Assembly: GCA_902778625.1 (NCBI GenBank)
Contig: CACYYM010000004.1
Location: 170,423 to 234,422, forward strand
Source of the DNA: an uncultured Bacteroidales bacterium
Lineage (GTDB): Bacteria > Bacteroidota > Bacteroidia > Bacteroidales > Bacteroidaceae
DNA length: 64,000 bases
Direction of reading: 5' to 3'
Part shown: positions 37,083 to 46,600 of the stretch, in pieces
Layout: every line of letters begins with the position of its first letter
Position numbering within the stretch: position 1 is the stretch's first letter
Translations under genes and position numbers: made by a program
Notes under the pieces: model-generated
Told to the model about the DNA's origin: nothing
Seen by the model: the letters and a program-made list of their open reading frames with translations, nothing else
Databases searched by the model: none

Positions 37083-38032
37083 TTCTTGAAGAGCGAATCG
37101 ACGAACTCTCTACGATTGAAGGGCTGCAAGTCTTCTGCCCGTTCACCTAAACCAATATAACGAACAGGTATCTTGAACTGGTCGCTGATGCCGATGACTA
37201 CGCCACCTTTGGCACTTCCGTCGAGCTTCGTGATGGCCATACTTGTGACCTCCGTCGCCGAAGTGAACTGCTTGGCTTGCTCGAAGGCATTCTGGCCGGT
37301 ACTGCCATCGAGGACGAGCATAACATCGTGTGGCGCATCAGGCATGAGCTTCTGCATCACGCGTTTAATCTTCGAGAGTTCGTCCATGAGGCCTTTCTTG
37401 TTGTGCAGACGGCCTGCAGTATCGATGAGCACAACGTCTGCGCCATTTGCAATCGCGCTGTTCAAAGTATCGAAAGCCACGCTGGCAGGGTCGCTGCCCA
37501 TCTTCTGTTTCACAACAGGCACCCCTACCCTTTCGGCCCAGATGCATATCTGCTCGACTGCAGCGGCGCGGAACGTATCAGCTGCTCCAAGCACGACTTT
37601 CAAGCCGGCTTCCTTGAACTGATAGGCAAGTTTACCTATTGTTGTCGTCTTGCCCACGCCATTCACGCCCACAACAAGGATGACATAAGGCCGCTTGTCG
37701 GCAGGAATCTGAAAACCTTCAGTATCGTCTGTGTTGTTTTCAGTGAGCAATTGTGCGATTTCATCGCGAAGAATGTTGTTCAGCTCGCCGGTCGTGACGT
37801 ACTTGTCTCGCTCCACTCGAGCCTCGATGCGCTTGATGATATTGAGGGTCGTATCCACGCCTACATCACTCGTAACAAGGACTTCCTCCAGGTTGTCAAG
37901 CACCTCGTCATCCACCTTAGACTTGCCTGCGACGGCACGCGTCAGTTTGCCGAAGAAACTTTCCTTCGTCTTCTCAAGCCCCTGGTCGAGCGTTTCCTTC
38001 TTCTCTTTGCTAAAGAAATTAAAGAATCCCAT
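37079..38032 (-). CDS. ftsY: Signal recognition particle receptor FtsY
   Basis: 317 residues, short form without the acidic A domain. NG domain with G1 VVGVNGVGKTTTIGKLA, LGAADTFRAAAVEQ, DTAGRLHNK and TKLDGSAKGG. Receives SRP-bound ribosomes at the inner membrane. First gene of a leftward unit with rimO and the two HU genes; promoter at 38061. Confidence 0.96.
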   Translation of the reverse strand: MGFFNFFSKEKKETLDQGLEKTKESFFGKLTRAVAGKSKVDDEVLDNLEEVLVTSDVGVDTTLNIIKRIEARVERDKYVTTGELNNILRDEIAQLLTENNTDDTEGFQIPADKRPYVILVVGVNGVGKTTTIGKLAYQFKEAGLKVVLGAADTFRAAAVEQICIWAERVGVPVVKQKMGSDPASVAFDTLNSAIANGADVVLIDTAGRLHNKKGLMDELSKIKRVMQKLMPDAPHDVMLVLDGSTGQNAFEQAKQFTSATEVTSMAITKLDGSAKGGVVIGISDQFKIPVRYIGLGERAEDLQPFNRREFVDSLFKK

Positions 38033-38060
38033 GTCTTTCTTTGCTTAGTTATTTCGGGGA

Positions 38061-38068
38061 CAAAGATA
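38061..38068 (-). promoter_or_regulatory. -7 promoter element TATCTTTG of ftsY
   Basis: Minus-strand TATCTTTG fits TAnnTTTG exactly and lies 29 nt before the ftsY start. Confidence 0.75.
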
Positions 38069-38136
38069 GCAAAAAAAGCCCAATCCATCGCAAAAATCAC
38101 CGAAATTTTAGTATTTATTAAGTAATGTTAGGCAGC

Positions 38137-38170
38137 AAAAAAAGCTCCTCTGCCTCACGACGAAGGAGCT
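38137..38170 (-). terminator. Intrinsic terminator behind the blaR1/TonB gene
   Basis: On the minus strand, stem AGCTCCT...AGGAGCT (7 bp, 38143-38149 with 38164-38170) is followed by a run of seven T. It lies beyond the palindrome array, so that array would be inside the transcript. Confidence 0.75.
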
Positions 38171-38177
38171 ATGTGAA

Positions 38178-38265
38178 AACGTAACGTGGGATAATCGCAA
38201 ACTTAACGTGTTACGATTGCAAACTTAACGTGTTATGTTGGTAAACTTAACGTGTCATGTTGGGA
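38178..38265. repeat. 22-nt-period palindrome array in a 3' UTR (4 units)
   Basis: AACGTAACG/TGGGATAAT + CGCA, AACTTAACG/TGTTACGAT + TGCA, AACTTAACG/TGTTATGTT + GGTA, AACTTAACG/TGTCATGTT + GGGA, in exact 22-nt register. The left halves are almost constant, the right halves vary. Lies between the stop codon at 38268 and the terminator at 38137-38170. Confidence 0.92.
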
Positions 38266-38267
38266 AG

Positions 38268-40159
38268 TTACTGTAGTCGGAACGTGACAGGCAGGCTGAA
38301 GATGCTGCGAACGGGATTGCCGTCCTCGTCCTTTCCAGGTTCCCACTTGGGCATCAGTTCCAGCACACGTTTGGCCTCTTCGAAGAGCAGGTCGCCAAGG
38401 TCTTGCCCTGCCTTAAGTTGCTCCGGGCTGTCGGGATGTTCCTGTTTGTAGGACGTTACTTCCACCTCCGAGAGTGTCTTTCCTGCTCCACGAACCTTCT
38501 CAATATGTGTGATGCTGCCGTCCTTCTCAATAACAAACCGGACTATAACACGACCCTGCACGCCGAACTCCTGGCAAAGCTTGGGATAACGCATGTTCTC
38601 GGAAAGGAACTTGAAGATTTCTGCGTCCCCTCCAGGGAACTTTGCCCTCTCCTTCACCACATTATAGATGGTGTCGTTATTGTTTAAGACTTCCTTATCG
38701 TTGAGCATTATCTTAGAGACGCTCTTGCCGCCCACTGTGATATTGCCGTCGCCATCCATCTCAGCTCCGGGCAGCTTCTTGACGAGGTCCTTGAGAACAG
38801 GGTCATTAGTTCCTGTCTGCTTGTTATAGACAACGTTCTGACTCTCAGGTTCCTTCGTTTCTTTCTTGGTCGCAATTACGATGACGCCGTTGGCACCCTT
38901 GTCGCCCCACACTTTGGTGGCTTCATCTTTCTTAAGCACGGCAATGCTCTCGATGTCCTCCACATTGATATTCAGCAGTTTGGTGAGTTGCTCCTCGTGC
39001 ATCCTTTTGAAGTTGACGTCCTTCATATCCTCAGGGACTTCAATGATTTTGCCGTCGAGGACAAACAGGGGCTGTTCATCGGTGTCCTGCTGCTTCACCT
39101 CTTCCGAAGTGACATTCTCTGTAGAACTCTGTGCAATGTCTTTTTGAACGGCAGACCCATTTTCCTGCTCAAGGACTTGCAAGTTAGCGGAATTCTCCGT
39201 ACCTTTGCCCTCGAGTTTAGTCACTGTCTCCTCGATAGGAGCGACGAACTTAGGCGTTGCGAAGGCCGAAAGCGCCAACGCAGCGACCGGGATGACATAG
39301 AGCGCCTTGCTCCGCATCCACGGATTTGATTTTGACTTCTTCATCATAGTGATACGTTTTTTAGTTAAACTATGGTTAAAGCTGTTGGCGAAAGCGTAGG
39401 AACCGGAGCCAACGGCTTTTCTTATGAGCAATAACTGATAACCTTGTGCCGAAACGCCCTGCTCGAGGACGAAGTTGTCGGCCTCGTATTCGTGCGCAGG
39501 CTGATGCCCAGCACATAACAGAGCGGATTCCACCATTGAAGCATCTGCACGAGGGTGAGCAGCACGACGTCCCACGAGTGGCGGCCCTGAATGTGTCCCA
39601 TCTCGTGCAAGACAATCTCGCGGCCTGCCTCGTCGTAATCCTTCTCGTTAATCACGATGTTCCGCATCCAACTGAACGGCGCCACATCGCCCGAATGGCA
39701 GTAGATGCGGACACCCTGCTCGTCGTTGTGCCAAAGCACGCCCTGCCTCAGGCCGAACTGCAGGCGGGCAACCTGCCAAAGCCTCATCATGAGCAACGCC
39801 ACCATACCTATTATATATATGAGACTGACGAGGAAGAAGACGCTGAAACGCGAGGTCCCCTGACTTGCCGCACCCTCTGCCAGGACTTGCACCTCGGGCA
39901 AGACATGAACGGGAATGCCTAGTTCAAGCATCTGCAACTGAGCTGCTTGCACGACAGGCTGGTGGTCGAGCGACATCCAAGGAATGTTGCAGAGCGGCAA
40001 GACGAGCGACAGCAGCAAGATACTCAGCAGCACCATGCGGTTGAAGCGGAAGAAACTCTCTCGCCTAAGCATCAGCATGTAGGGCAAGTACAGCAGAGTC
40101 AACACGATAGCCGACTTGATGGAATATAAAAGGACAGCGGACATCATAGCATTCTCCAT
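38268..40159 (-). pseudogene. BlaR1-like M56 metallopeptidase with TonB C-terminus, interrupted by a frameshift
   Basis: Two frames make one protein. The first (40159 to about 39494) has three to four membrane segments and zinc motif HEMGH (185-189), then reaches ISLR (to residue 222) and continues out of frame to a stop at 39422. The second resumes at HEYEADNFVLEQG (from 39494), which supplies the third zinc ligand, then FNHSLTKKRITMMKK, a membrane segment, a TonB-receptor plug-like stretch (VLDGKIIEVP, ESIAVLKKDEATKVWGDKGA) and a TonB C-terminal domain. The shift is -1 at base 39494. A restart at 39347 (MMKKSKSNPW) could still make the TonB half. Either a real inactivation or a sequence error. 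Partner BlaI gene lies 25 nt upstream. Confidence 0.85.
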
Positions 40160-40184
40160 TTAATCATTTACCATTTAGCATTTA

Positions 40185-40565
40185 TCACTTCTGTTCGACG
40201 AGTGCGAGGAGTTCCTTGACCTCTTCCGGCGAAAGGTTCTCTTCTTTAACGAAATAGTTGAGCATGGACTTTACGCTGCCACCGAAGAAGTTCTGCTTTA
40301 CCTCCTGCATCGTTCGCCGAGTATATTCAGCCCTCGAAACGAGCGGCACATATCTGTGCGTCTTGCCCTGACCATCCACTTTGTGGAAGTCGAGCCAGCC
40401 CTTCTCGTAAAGCACTTTCAAGTAGGTCGCAATCGTTGTATAAGCAGGCTTTGGCTCATTGTAATGTTCAAGAACATCCCACGCACAGGCTGCTCCATCG
40501 ATGTCCCAAATGATGTTCATCACCTCGAACTCAACCTTTGTCAGTGTGTTGTCGTTGCGTTTCAT
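40185..40565 (-). CDS. BlaI/MecI/CopY family transcriptional repressor
   Basis: 126 residues. Winged helix with LTKVEFEVMNIIWDIDG (about 8-24) and AYTTIATYLKVLYEKGWL (about 56-73), and the C-terminal dimer region SMLNYFVKEENLSPEEVKEL. In this family the repressor is cleaved when the M56 partner senses a signal; here that partner gene is frameshifted, so the repressor may be locked on. Confidence 0.93.
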   Translation of the reverse strand: MKRNDNTLTKVEFEVMNIIWDIDGAACAWDVLEHYNEPKPAYTTIATYLKVLYEKGWLDFHKVDGQGKTHRYVPLVSRAEYTRRTMQEVKQNFFGGSVKSMLNYFVKEENLSPEEVKELLALVEQK

Positions 40566-40624
40566 ATCTTATTATTTTACAAATTGACAATTGAACAATT
40601 AAACAATTTGGAGGTTTCCGAGAG

Positions 40625-40632
40625 CAAAGTAA
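40625..40632 (-). promoter_or_regulatory. Probable -7 element TTACTTTG of blaI
   Basis: Minus-strand TTACTTTG has one mismatch to TAnnTTTG and lies about 60 nt before the blaI start. An AATTG-rich dyad-like stretch (about 40581-40608) lies between it and the gene and could be the BlaI operator, but I cannot confirm this. Confidence 0.4.
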
Positions 40633-40696
40633 CAGAGAAATGCTGAATCTCGCAATGTTTAGATATTGGAAAGTTTCGATATTGGCTGCTTTTTAA

Positions 40697-40738
40697 CGTT
40701 TATTCGTAGTTATTGAACGCTTATTCGTAGTTATTGGG
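40697..40738. repeat. 21-nt tandem duplication
   Basis: Two copies of a 21-nt unit centred on TTATTCGTAGTTATTG with one mismatch near the start. Lies in the divergent region between blaI and the esterase gene. Not part of the 22-nt dyad family: period and sequence differ and no dyad is seen. Confidence 0.8.
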
Positions 40739-40831
40739 GACATAAAGCCACAAGTCGCATTGCATCGGGCTTCTGTAGGTGTTACTCCTATTCACACACG
40801 ATGAAACTCGACTTCGCGAGCGACGTTCATT

Positions 40832-40919
40832 ATATATTCATGTATGTATAATTATAGATACATGTATGTATAATTAAATGTACATGTATGTATAACGAAC
40901 ACGACGTGCGACGTTGAGA
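40832..40919. repeat. 22-nt-period palindrome array, ATACATGTAT type (4 units)
   Basis: ATATATTCA/TGTATGTAT + AATT, ATAGATACA/TGTATGTAT + AATT, AAATGTACA/TGTATGTAT + AACG, AACACGACG/TGCGACGTT + GAGA. The centre of each dyad is at base 9/10 as in all other arrays. Three of the four dyads are shared with the array at 48.7-48.9 kb. Lies upstream of the esterase promoter. Confidence 0.92.
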
Positions 40920-41002
40920 GACTCCCAACGTCAGACATACAATTTTCAAACGTCGAGCCATCATTTTTTTGCTTTCGAGTTTCGTTTTTCACGTAAAATT
41001 CG

Positions 41003-41010
41003 TATTTTTG
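41003..41010 (+). promoter_or_regulatory. -7 promoter element TATTTTTG of the dual-esterase gene
   Basis: Fits TAnnTTTG and lies 34 nt before the start at 41045. No clear -33 element at the usual distance. Confidence 0.6.
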
Positions 41011-41044
41011 CAAGCAGAAACACAGGAACTAAAACACTACTATT

Positions 41045-43696
41045 ATGAAAAAGTCATTTCTCCTTCTTTGTCTCTTCTGCGGTTTGCTTTCGTCTATGCA
41101 AGCACAGGAGCTGGTGTGGAAAGCTGGCGAGGCATTGATTACCGACGCTTCCCAGATTACGGGCACACCGCCTGAGAACTCCCAGTTCACGGTGGCCAAT
41201 CTCATCCGACCCGAGAGTGATGGCGTAGGAACCAACCAGTACATCTACCACACGGCATGGTCGGGCTCGAACATGATCGGGCCTAACGAAGACCCCTTCC
41301 TGCAGTTCCACCTGGGCGAGGCAAAGCAGCACATCATCTTCTCGATGATTGGTTCGGCCTGGCAGGCTACGTACGACACGCCGACGGAAGTCGTCATCAT
41401 GGCCGCCAACCTGCCTGGCACGTGGACACAGGTGGCGCACCTCACGAACATGCAAGACGACTTCACGTCCTTCACGCCCGAACGCTACGAGTCGCCCCAC
41501 ATCGACCTCGGAGCAGAATATACCGACGTGAAGTTCCTCGTCAAGAAAACCTACGCCAATCGCCGTCAGTCGGCCGGCGGCTTGCTACTTTCGCTGGGTC
41601 GCTTCCAAATCTTTGAGGCATACGAGGGCGAGCCGGATCCCATCGACCCGTCTGCCAACATCAACCTGCTCTTCATAGGCAACAGCATCACCTACGGCGC
41701 GACGCTCAGCAACCCACCTGTGCAAGCGCCACCAGTCCTTTGCCGTGCTCTCGTTGAACAAGCCACAGGGGTGACGACGAACGTTTACAACGGCGGACAC
41801 TCCGGCATTACTACCTTCGGCTATCTGCCTGGCAGGGACGACTTTAGCCGTATCCTTAGCAACGCCAAAGCACTGAGAAAAGCGAACGGCGGACGCATCT
41901 ATATCTCCATCATGCTTGGCACGAACGACAGCGCTTGTACGGGTACGGAGGGCGCTCCCGTCGCTCCCGACACCTACGCCGAAAACATGAAGACCATCAT
42001 CAACAAACTTATCGAGCAGATACCCGACTGCAAAATCGTCCTCAACTATCCAATCTGGTACAGCCCAAGCACATACAACGGCGCGAAGTACCTGCAGGAA
42101 GGCCTCGACCGCCTTCACAGCTACTATCCCGTGCTCGACGCACTCGTGGCTCAATACGAGCAGGTATATGCGGGTAATAAAGGCGTCTGGGAGTACTTCG
42201 AGAACAATTTCGCGCTCTTCACCAGGGAGAGCGGCAACGCGGGCTATTTCTATCTGCATCCCAACCTGACAGGTGCCACCCGCCTGGCCGAGATATGGGC
42301 TAAGAGCCTCCTGCAACTCATTGAGGCTGACGGCATAGAGGTGAAGAACCCTCTGCCCGAGTGGAACACCTTCAAGCCTACGAACGACAAGAAGTACAGC
42401 ATGAGAACCCCGCGCGGCGAGATGGGCACAAAGGACGGCAAGATGACGAGTACCGTGCTGACCAGCATCGGCGCGACAAAGGGCGAGTTTGCTTTCATCA
42501 CGCACGAGGGAAAGACTTATCTCTACAGCGTCGACGACCATTCGTTCATGTACCGTGACCCCGTATCCTTTCAGGACGACTGGAGCAACATCGTCTGCTC
42601 CAACGAGTACCTGCAGCCCATCAAGGTGAACTACACGGGCACGCCCTCCGACTTTCCTTATTATATCACGATGGACGGCTACGTCTTCAACAGCGCCGAC
42701 ATCACGCAAACAGGCATCTGCGCCAATACTTGGACACCCCACGACACAGGCAACCAGACGGCCATCACCGAGGAAGGCGACTTCGACCCGAGCGAGGCAC
42801 TTGAAATCCTGGCAAACTATGTGGAGAAGCAACCCACGGTCTATGAGGTGCAGCTCCCCACAGGCGCTACGCTCAAGCTCTTCTGCGCAGACGAGGAGAA
42901 AGCCAACGGCAAGGCAGTCATCATCTGTCCTGGCGGCGGATATGCCTATATTGCAGGCGGCTACGAAGGCTCCGACTGGGCCCCTTTTTACCTTGACCTC
43001 GGTTTTACAGTCGCTGTGCTGACCTACAATCTTCCCCACGGCAATCCCGAGGTGCCGCTGAACGACGGTCGCGCTGCCCTCAAGTATCTTCGCGACAACG
43101 CCGAGGAGTTGCGGATAAATCCCCATCGCATCGGCGTGATGGGCTTCAGCGCCGGCGGACACCTCGCCAGCACCATCGCAACGCATCTCACGGGCAGCGA
43201 ACTGCCTGCCTTTCAGATACTGTTCTATCCCGTCATCACAATGGACAGCCGATACACACACGAGGGTTCCAGGGAGAACCTCTTGGGAAGCAACCCCAGC
43301 AGCGAACTCGTGGACCTCTACAGCAACGAGCTGCAAGTCACCTCTGAAACGCCGCCATGCTACCTCTGCTGGGCCACCAACGACAACACAGTAAAGCCCA
43401 TCAACAGCACAAAGTACAGGTCGGCTCTGAAGAAAGCAGAGGTCGACGTCACCGCCAAGACATTCTCGTCAGGCGGTCACGGTTTCGGCTTCAGCACAAG
43501 CTTTGCCTTCCACAACGCAATGGTGATACACTTGACGGATTGGCTCGAAGGGCTCGACGGAATCCTGACGGGAATCGATGAGCTGAAAGACTCTGACCAG
43601 AAAGACCTTAACGCCTACAATCTCTCCGGTCAGCGCGTCAACGAACACTTCAAGGGCATCGTCATCAAAGGCGGCAAGAAGATTCTCGTCCGCTAA
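41045..43696 (+). CDS. Secreted dual-esterase: SGNH hydrolase plus alpha/beta hydrolase
   Basis: 883 residues with signal peptide MKKSFLLLCLFCGLLSSMQA. Residues 22-195 are a beta-rich, perhaps carbohydrate-binding, domain. Residues about 205-430 are an SGNH/GDSL hydrolase: nucleophile S214 in FIGNSITYG, N in LGTNDS (about 291-296) and H405 in LHPNLTG. Residues about 600-835 are an alpha/beta hydrolase with nucleophile S702 (GFSAGGH), D780 (WATNDN) and H812 (GGHGFG), and oxyanion region CPGGGY. Such pairs remove acetyl or other esters from plant polysaccharides. The C-terminus YNLSGQRV...GIVIKGGKKILVR is a secreted-protein tail. Converges with the GH106 gene with only 3 nt between stops. Confidence 0.88.
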   Translation: MKKSFLLLCLFCGLLSSMQAQELVWKAGEALITDASQITGTPPENSQFTVANLIRPESDGVGTNQYIYHTAWSGSNMIGPNEDPFLQFHLGEAKQHIIFSMIGSAWQATYDTPTEVVIMAANLPGTWTQVAHLTNMQDDFTSFTPERYESPHIDLGAEYTDVKFLVKKTYANRRQSAGGLLLSLGRFQIFEAYEGEPDPIDPSANINLLFIGNSITYGATLSNPPVQAPPVLCRALVEQATGVTTNVYNGGHSGITTFGYLPGRDDFSRILSNAKALRKANGGRIYISIMLGTNDSACTGTEGAPVAPDTYAENMKTIINKLIEQIPDCKIVLNYPIWYSPSTYNGAKYLQEGLDRLHSYYPVLDALVAQYEQVYAGNKGVWEYFENNFALFTRESGNAGYFYLHPNLTGATRLAEIWAKSLLQLIEADGIEVKNPLPEWNTFKPTNDKKYSMRTPRGEMGTKDGKMTSTVLTSIGATKGEFAFITHEGKTYLYSVDDHSFMYRDPVSFQDDWSNIVCSNEYLQPIKVNYTGTPSDFPYYITMDGYVFNSADITQTGICANTWTPHDTGNQTAITEEGDFDPSEALEILANYVEKQPTVYEVQLPTGATLKLFCADEEKANGKAVIICPGGGYAYIAGGYEGSDWAPFYLDLGFTVAVLTYNLPHGNPEVPLNDGRAALKYLRDNAEELRINPHRIGVMGFSAGGHLASTIATHLTGSELPAFQILFYPVITMDSRYTHEGSRENLLGSNPSSELVDLYSNELQVTSETPPCYLCWATNDNTVKPINSTKYRSALKKAEVDVTAKTFSSGGHGFGFSTSFAFHNAMVIHLTDWLEGLDGILTGIDELKDSDQKDLNAYNLSGQRVNEHFKGIVIKGGKKILVR

Positions 43697-43699
43697 TCA

Positions 43700-46600
43700 T
43701 CACCTACGCTCCACCAACTCAACAGGACCGAGAAGTCCTGAGGGACGAAGTTCGGCCTTATCGGAAGGGCCATTGATAACCCAAGTCTTGCGTTGCTCTT
43801 TTGGTTGGCGGGCATCATAGACAAGGCGATTGTGCCAAGTACTTGTGACTTGGACGCTCAAACGATTGCCTCCTTTCCTAACGAAATGAGTGATATCGGT
43901 TGCATAAGGTTCAGCCCAAAGTGTGTCCGTGACGTGTCCATTCACACTTACCACAGCTATCTCCTCAACCTTTCCCAAGTTCAAAAGAAGTTCTCGTTTA
44001 GGTTTGTGGTCAAGCTGGAACGTAGTCTCGTAGGTAGCAGTACCAGAAAAGGCTTTGCCCTCATCACTTAGAGGCAAGTCTTTCCAAGGCTTCAGTTCGT
44101 TAAGAGAAAGCGGTGCCTCGATGCCCCATCCCTGCGGGAATGTAATGACCCAAGAGCTCGCAACAGGCTGTCGTTCTGCCAGTTGACTCTTTTCCTTTGT
44201 CTTTTGTCCATCATGTCTGAACACGACAAAGAGCATCTCGCCACGACTCAAATTGAGGTCAAGGCTGGCATATTCGCCGTCTTGTTGGGAGGCAATAGGC
44301 GTGATCTTGCCGTTCATCGGGTTCCACAACTCGGCCCGACCATTCTGGCGGAAGGCGAGATTGCCGCTAAAAGCCTGTTCCTGTTTCGGGCAAATCATGT
44401 ACCAATCGGATCCCTCGTCTTGCCGGTGAAGCCAAAGAATATCTCCCTTCACATCGGGTTTAAGGTCGAGTCGTTGCAGAGCATCGGACAAGGAAGTGCC
44501 TTGGATGACGTTCCCGCTTTCGAACAACTGCCTATTTGCTTTAAGGAAACGCGAAGCTTGCTGACGGTCGGCAGAAAGAGTGGCTATGTCTGTCGGCTCA
44601 TCAGCCACCAAATGTCCGCCTTGCGCCACAAACTGACAAAGACGTTCCAACGTTTCCGGCAGGAGTCGTCCGCGCTTGGGAATCCACAACAAATCGTAAC
44701 TGATGCCCTCTGGCGTCACCCACTTGCCGTCTTTTATGCTGATACGATGAAGCAGGGCATCGGTGTTGCAGTAATCGTACTTGAAACCTTCAGGGAAAGG
44801 CGTGTACTGGTCGGGCTTCTGCTCGGTCTCGTCGCCAAGATACCAAAGGACACTGCTTACTGGGCGCCCACGTTCGAGCATGAAGGCGCAACGGGCAAGA
44901 TAGGTGTTGAAGTGCTTAATATAGGGCCACCATGTCTGTCCTCTCAAGAAAGGCGTGCCAATGCCACTGCCAAAAGAAGTACCAGGGAAATAGCGATCGG
45001 GGTCTGGGTTATGTGTATAGGTATGGAAGATGGTGTGTGTGACGCCTTCGACCATATTCTGATTAGCGACCTCGCGAAGCATGCTGAGATGTTCGTCCCA
45101 CGTCAGCACGAACGAAGTGAAGGATTCCGCGCTGACTCTTGGCTTGCCGTACATGCGAGCCGCTGAAGCCGTTGGTCGAATGGGCTTGTAGTTGTGGTTG
45201 GCAAGGAAGTTGCCGAAAGGCTGCCAATACTCAGTCATGGGCACATCGGCATACTTATAGTATTCCATCGGACCAGCGGGAAAGATGTCGCCGGCTGCTG
45301 TCTCGTAGCTTGCCGTCATGCCTTTTTCGCGAGCCAAGCGAGTCATGTGTCCGTAGAAGTTTTGCGTAAAGAGCTCGTGGATGGTGCGTCGCCAGTCAGC
45401 AAGGAACTGGCTGGTCTGCTCTCTGTCGTCTACGACCCATCCGAAGAGAGCTGGCATCCAAGTGGTCAGGTCGTAATGGCGACGTGTCTGGAACTCTTCC
45501 TTCATGTATCGTGTCCACGTCTGCGAGACACATTCCCAGCTGTCCATCAGCATATTGTTGAGCAAGCCCTTTAGAGGTCCATCGACCAATCGGCCGATAT
45601 AACTATTGAACTGATATGTGACAAAAGCTGTATCGAGCTTATTGACTTCCCAACCCGTCGCTTCCTTCGGGGCAGGACCGTTCTGTCGGCCTGTATTGAC
45701 GTGTCCTATGCGCAGGATGGTCCACCGTCCTTGAGGTGCTGTCCAATGCAGTTGACCTAGAGCATTCATCCGATTCGAAAGGTCGAGGACACTGGCTCTA
45801 CGGATGAAGCCCGCACTTTCCTTTTGGGACGACTCCTCATCAAAGAGCGTCAAGGGCAGCAGAGAACGCGAAGTCCAGGCCGCTTCCATTTCCCAATTGT
45901 GGCCTCGAACAGCAGAAAGGAAACGCATACGACGGATGTGCATGTTGTGGAGGTTTGTGATTTCAACCTGATAAAACCTGCCGCCCCTTGTCTGCTGCCC
46001 GTTATCCGCTATCTGACGAAGCGCAAAGGTCATGCCCACATCTGAATCTTGCCAATTGGCAGCAGGGAAGTCCGAGTCGAGAAGTACTTGTCCGTTGGCA
46101 ACAATGCGCACATGAATGTCGGGCTGCACGCCAAAGTCGTGGTTGAAGTTATCGATGGGATTAAACTCCACCGAACGAGGCATCTCTTCACCCTTGAGCT
46201 TGAGGCTGAAGCGGTAAGGCTTGTCTGGTTGCGTGGCAGGCATCACGAAGTCCTTTCCCTCCTTTAGCAGCTTCTCCCATTCCTGTTGATGGTCGTCAGC
46301 ACGAACCTCTTCCACTTCCAAATGGCGGTTATTGTCGCCTTTTGGTGTGGGGAAGGCAAGCACACAAACGTCCCGCCAATCGCGCCAATCCTCTTTTGCA
46401 TCGATGGGCAGCAAGACATCAATCTCTTTGCCGCCCTCAACATCTGTTCGCGTAAAAGCAAGATGGCGCATTGCCTGCTCTGGTTTAATCCAGGGTCCTC
46501 CGCTCATCGCCCATCCTGGGCAAGTCTGTAAGCTGAATCGCATGCCCAGTCGATGAGCCTCGCTGGCTGTGTGGCGAACCAGGTCTTCCCATTTGGGCGT

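Noticed and set aside
40697..40738. The 21-nt tandem duplication as part of the 22-nt family
   Set aside because: The period is 21, there is no dyad, and it is out of register with the array 100 bases away.
41585..43336. A 583-codon minus-strand frame opposite the dual esterase
   Set aside because: Shadow frame; the plus strand carries signal peptide, two catalytic triads and a promoter.
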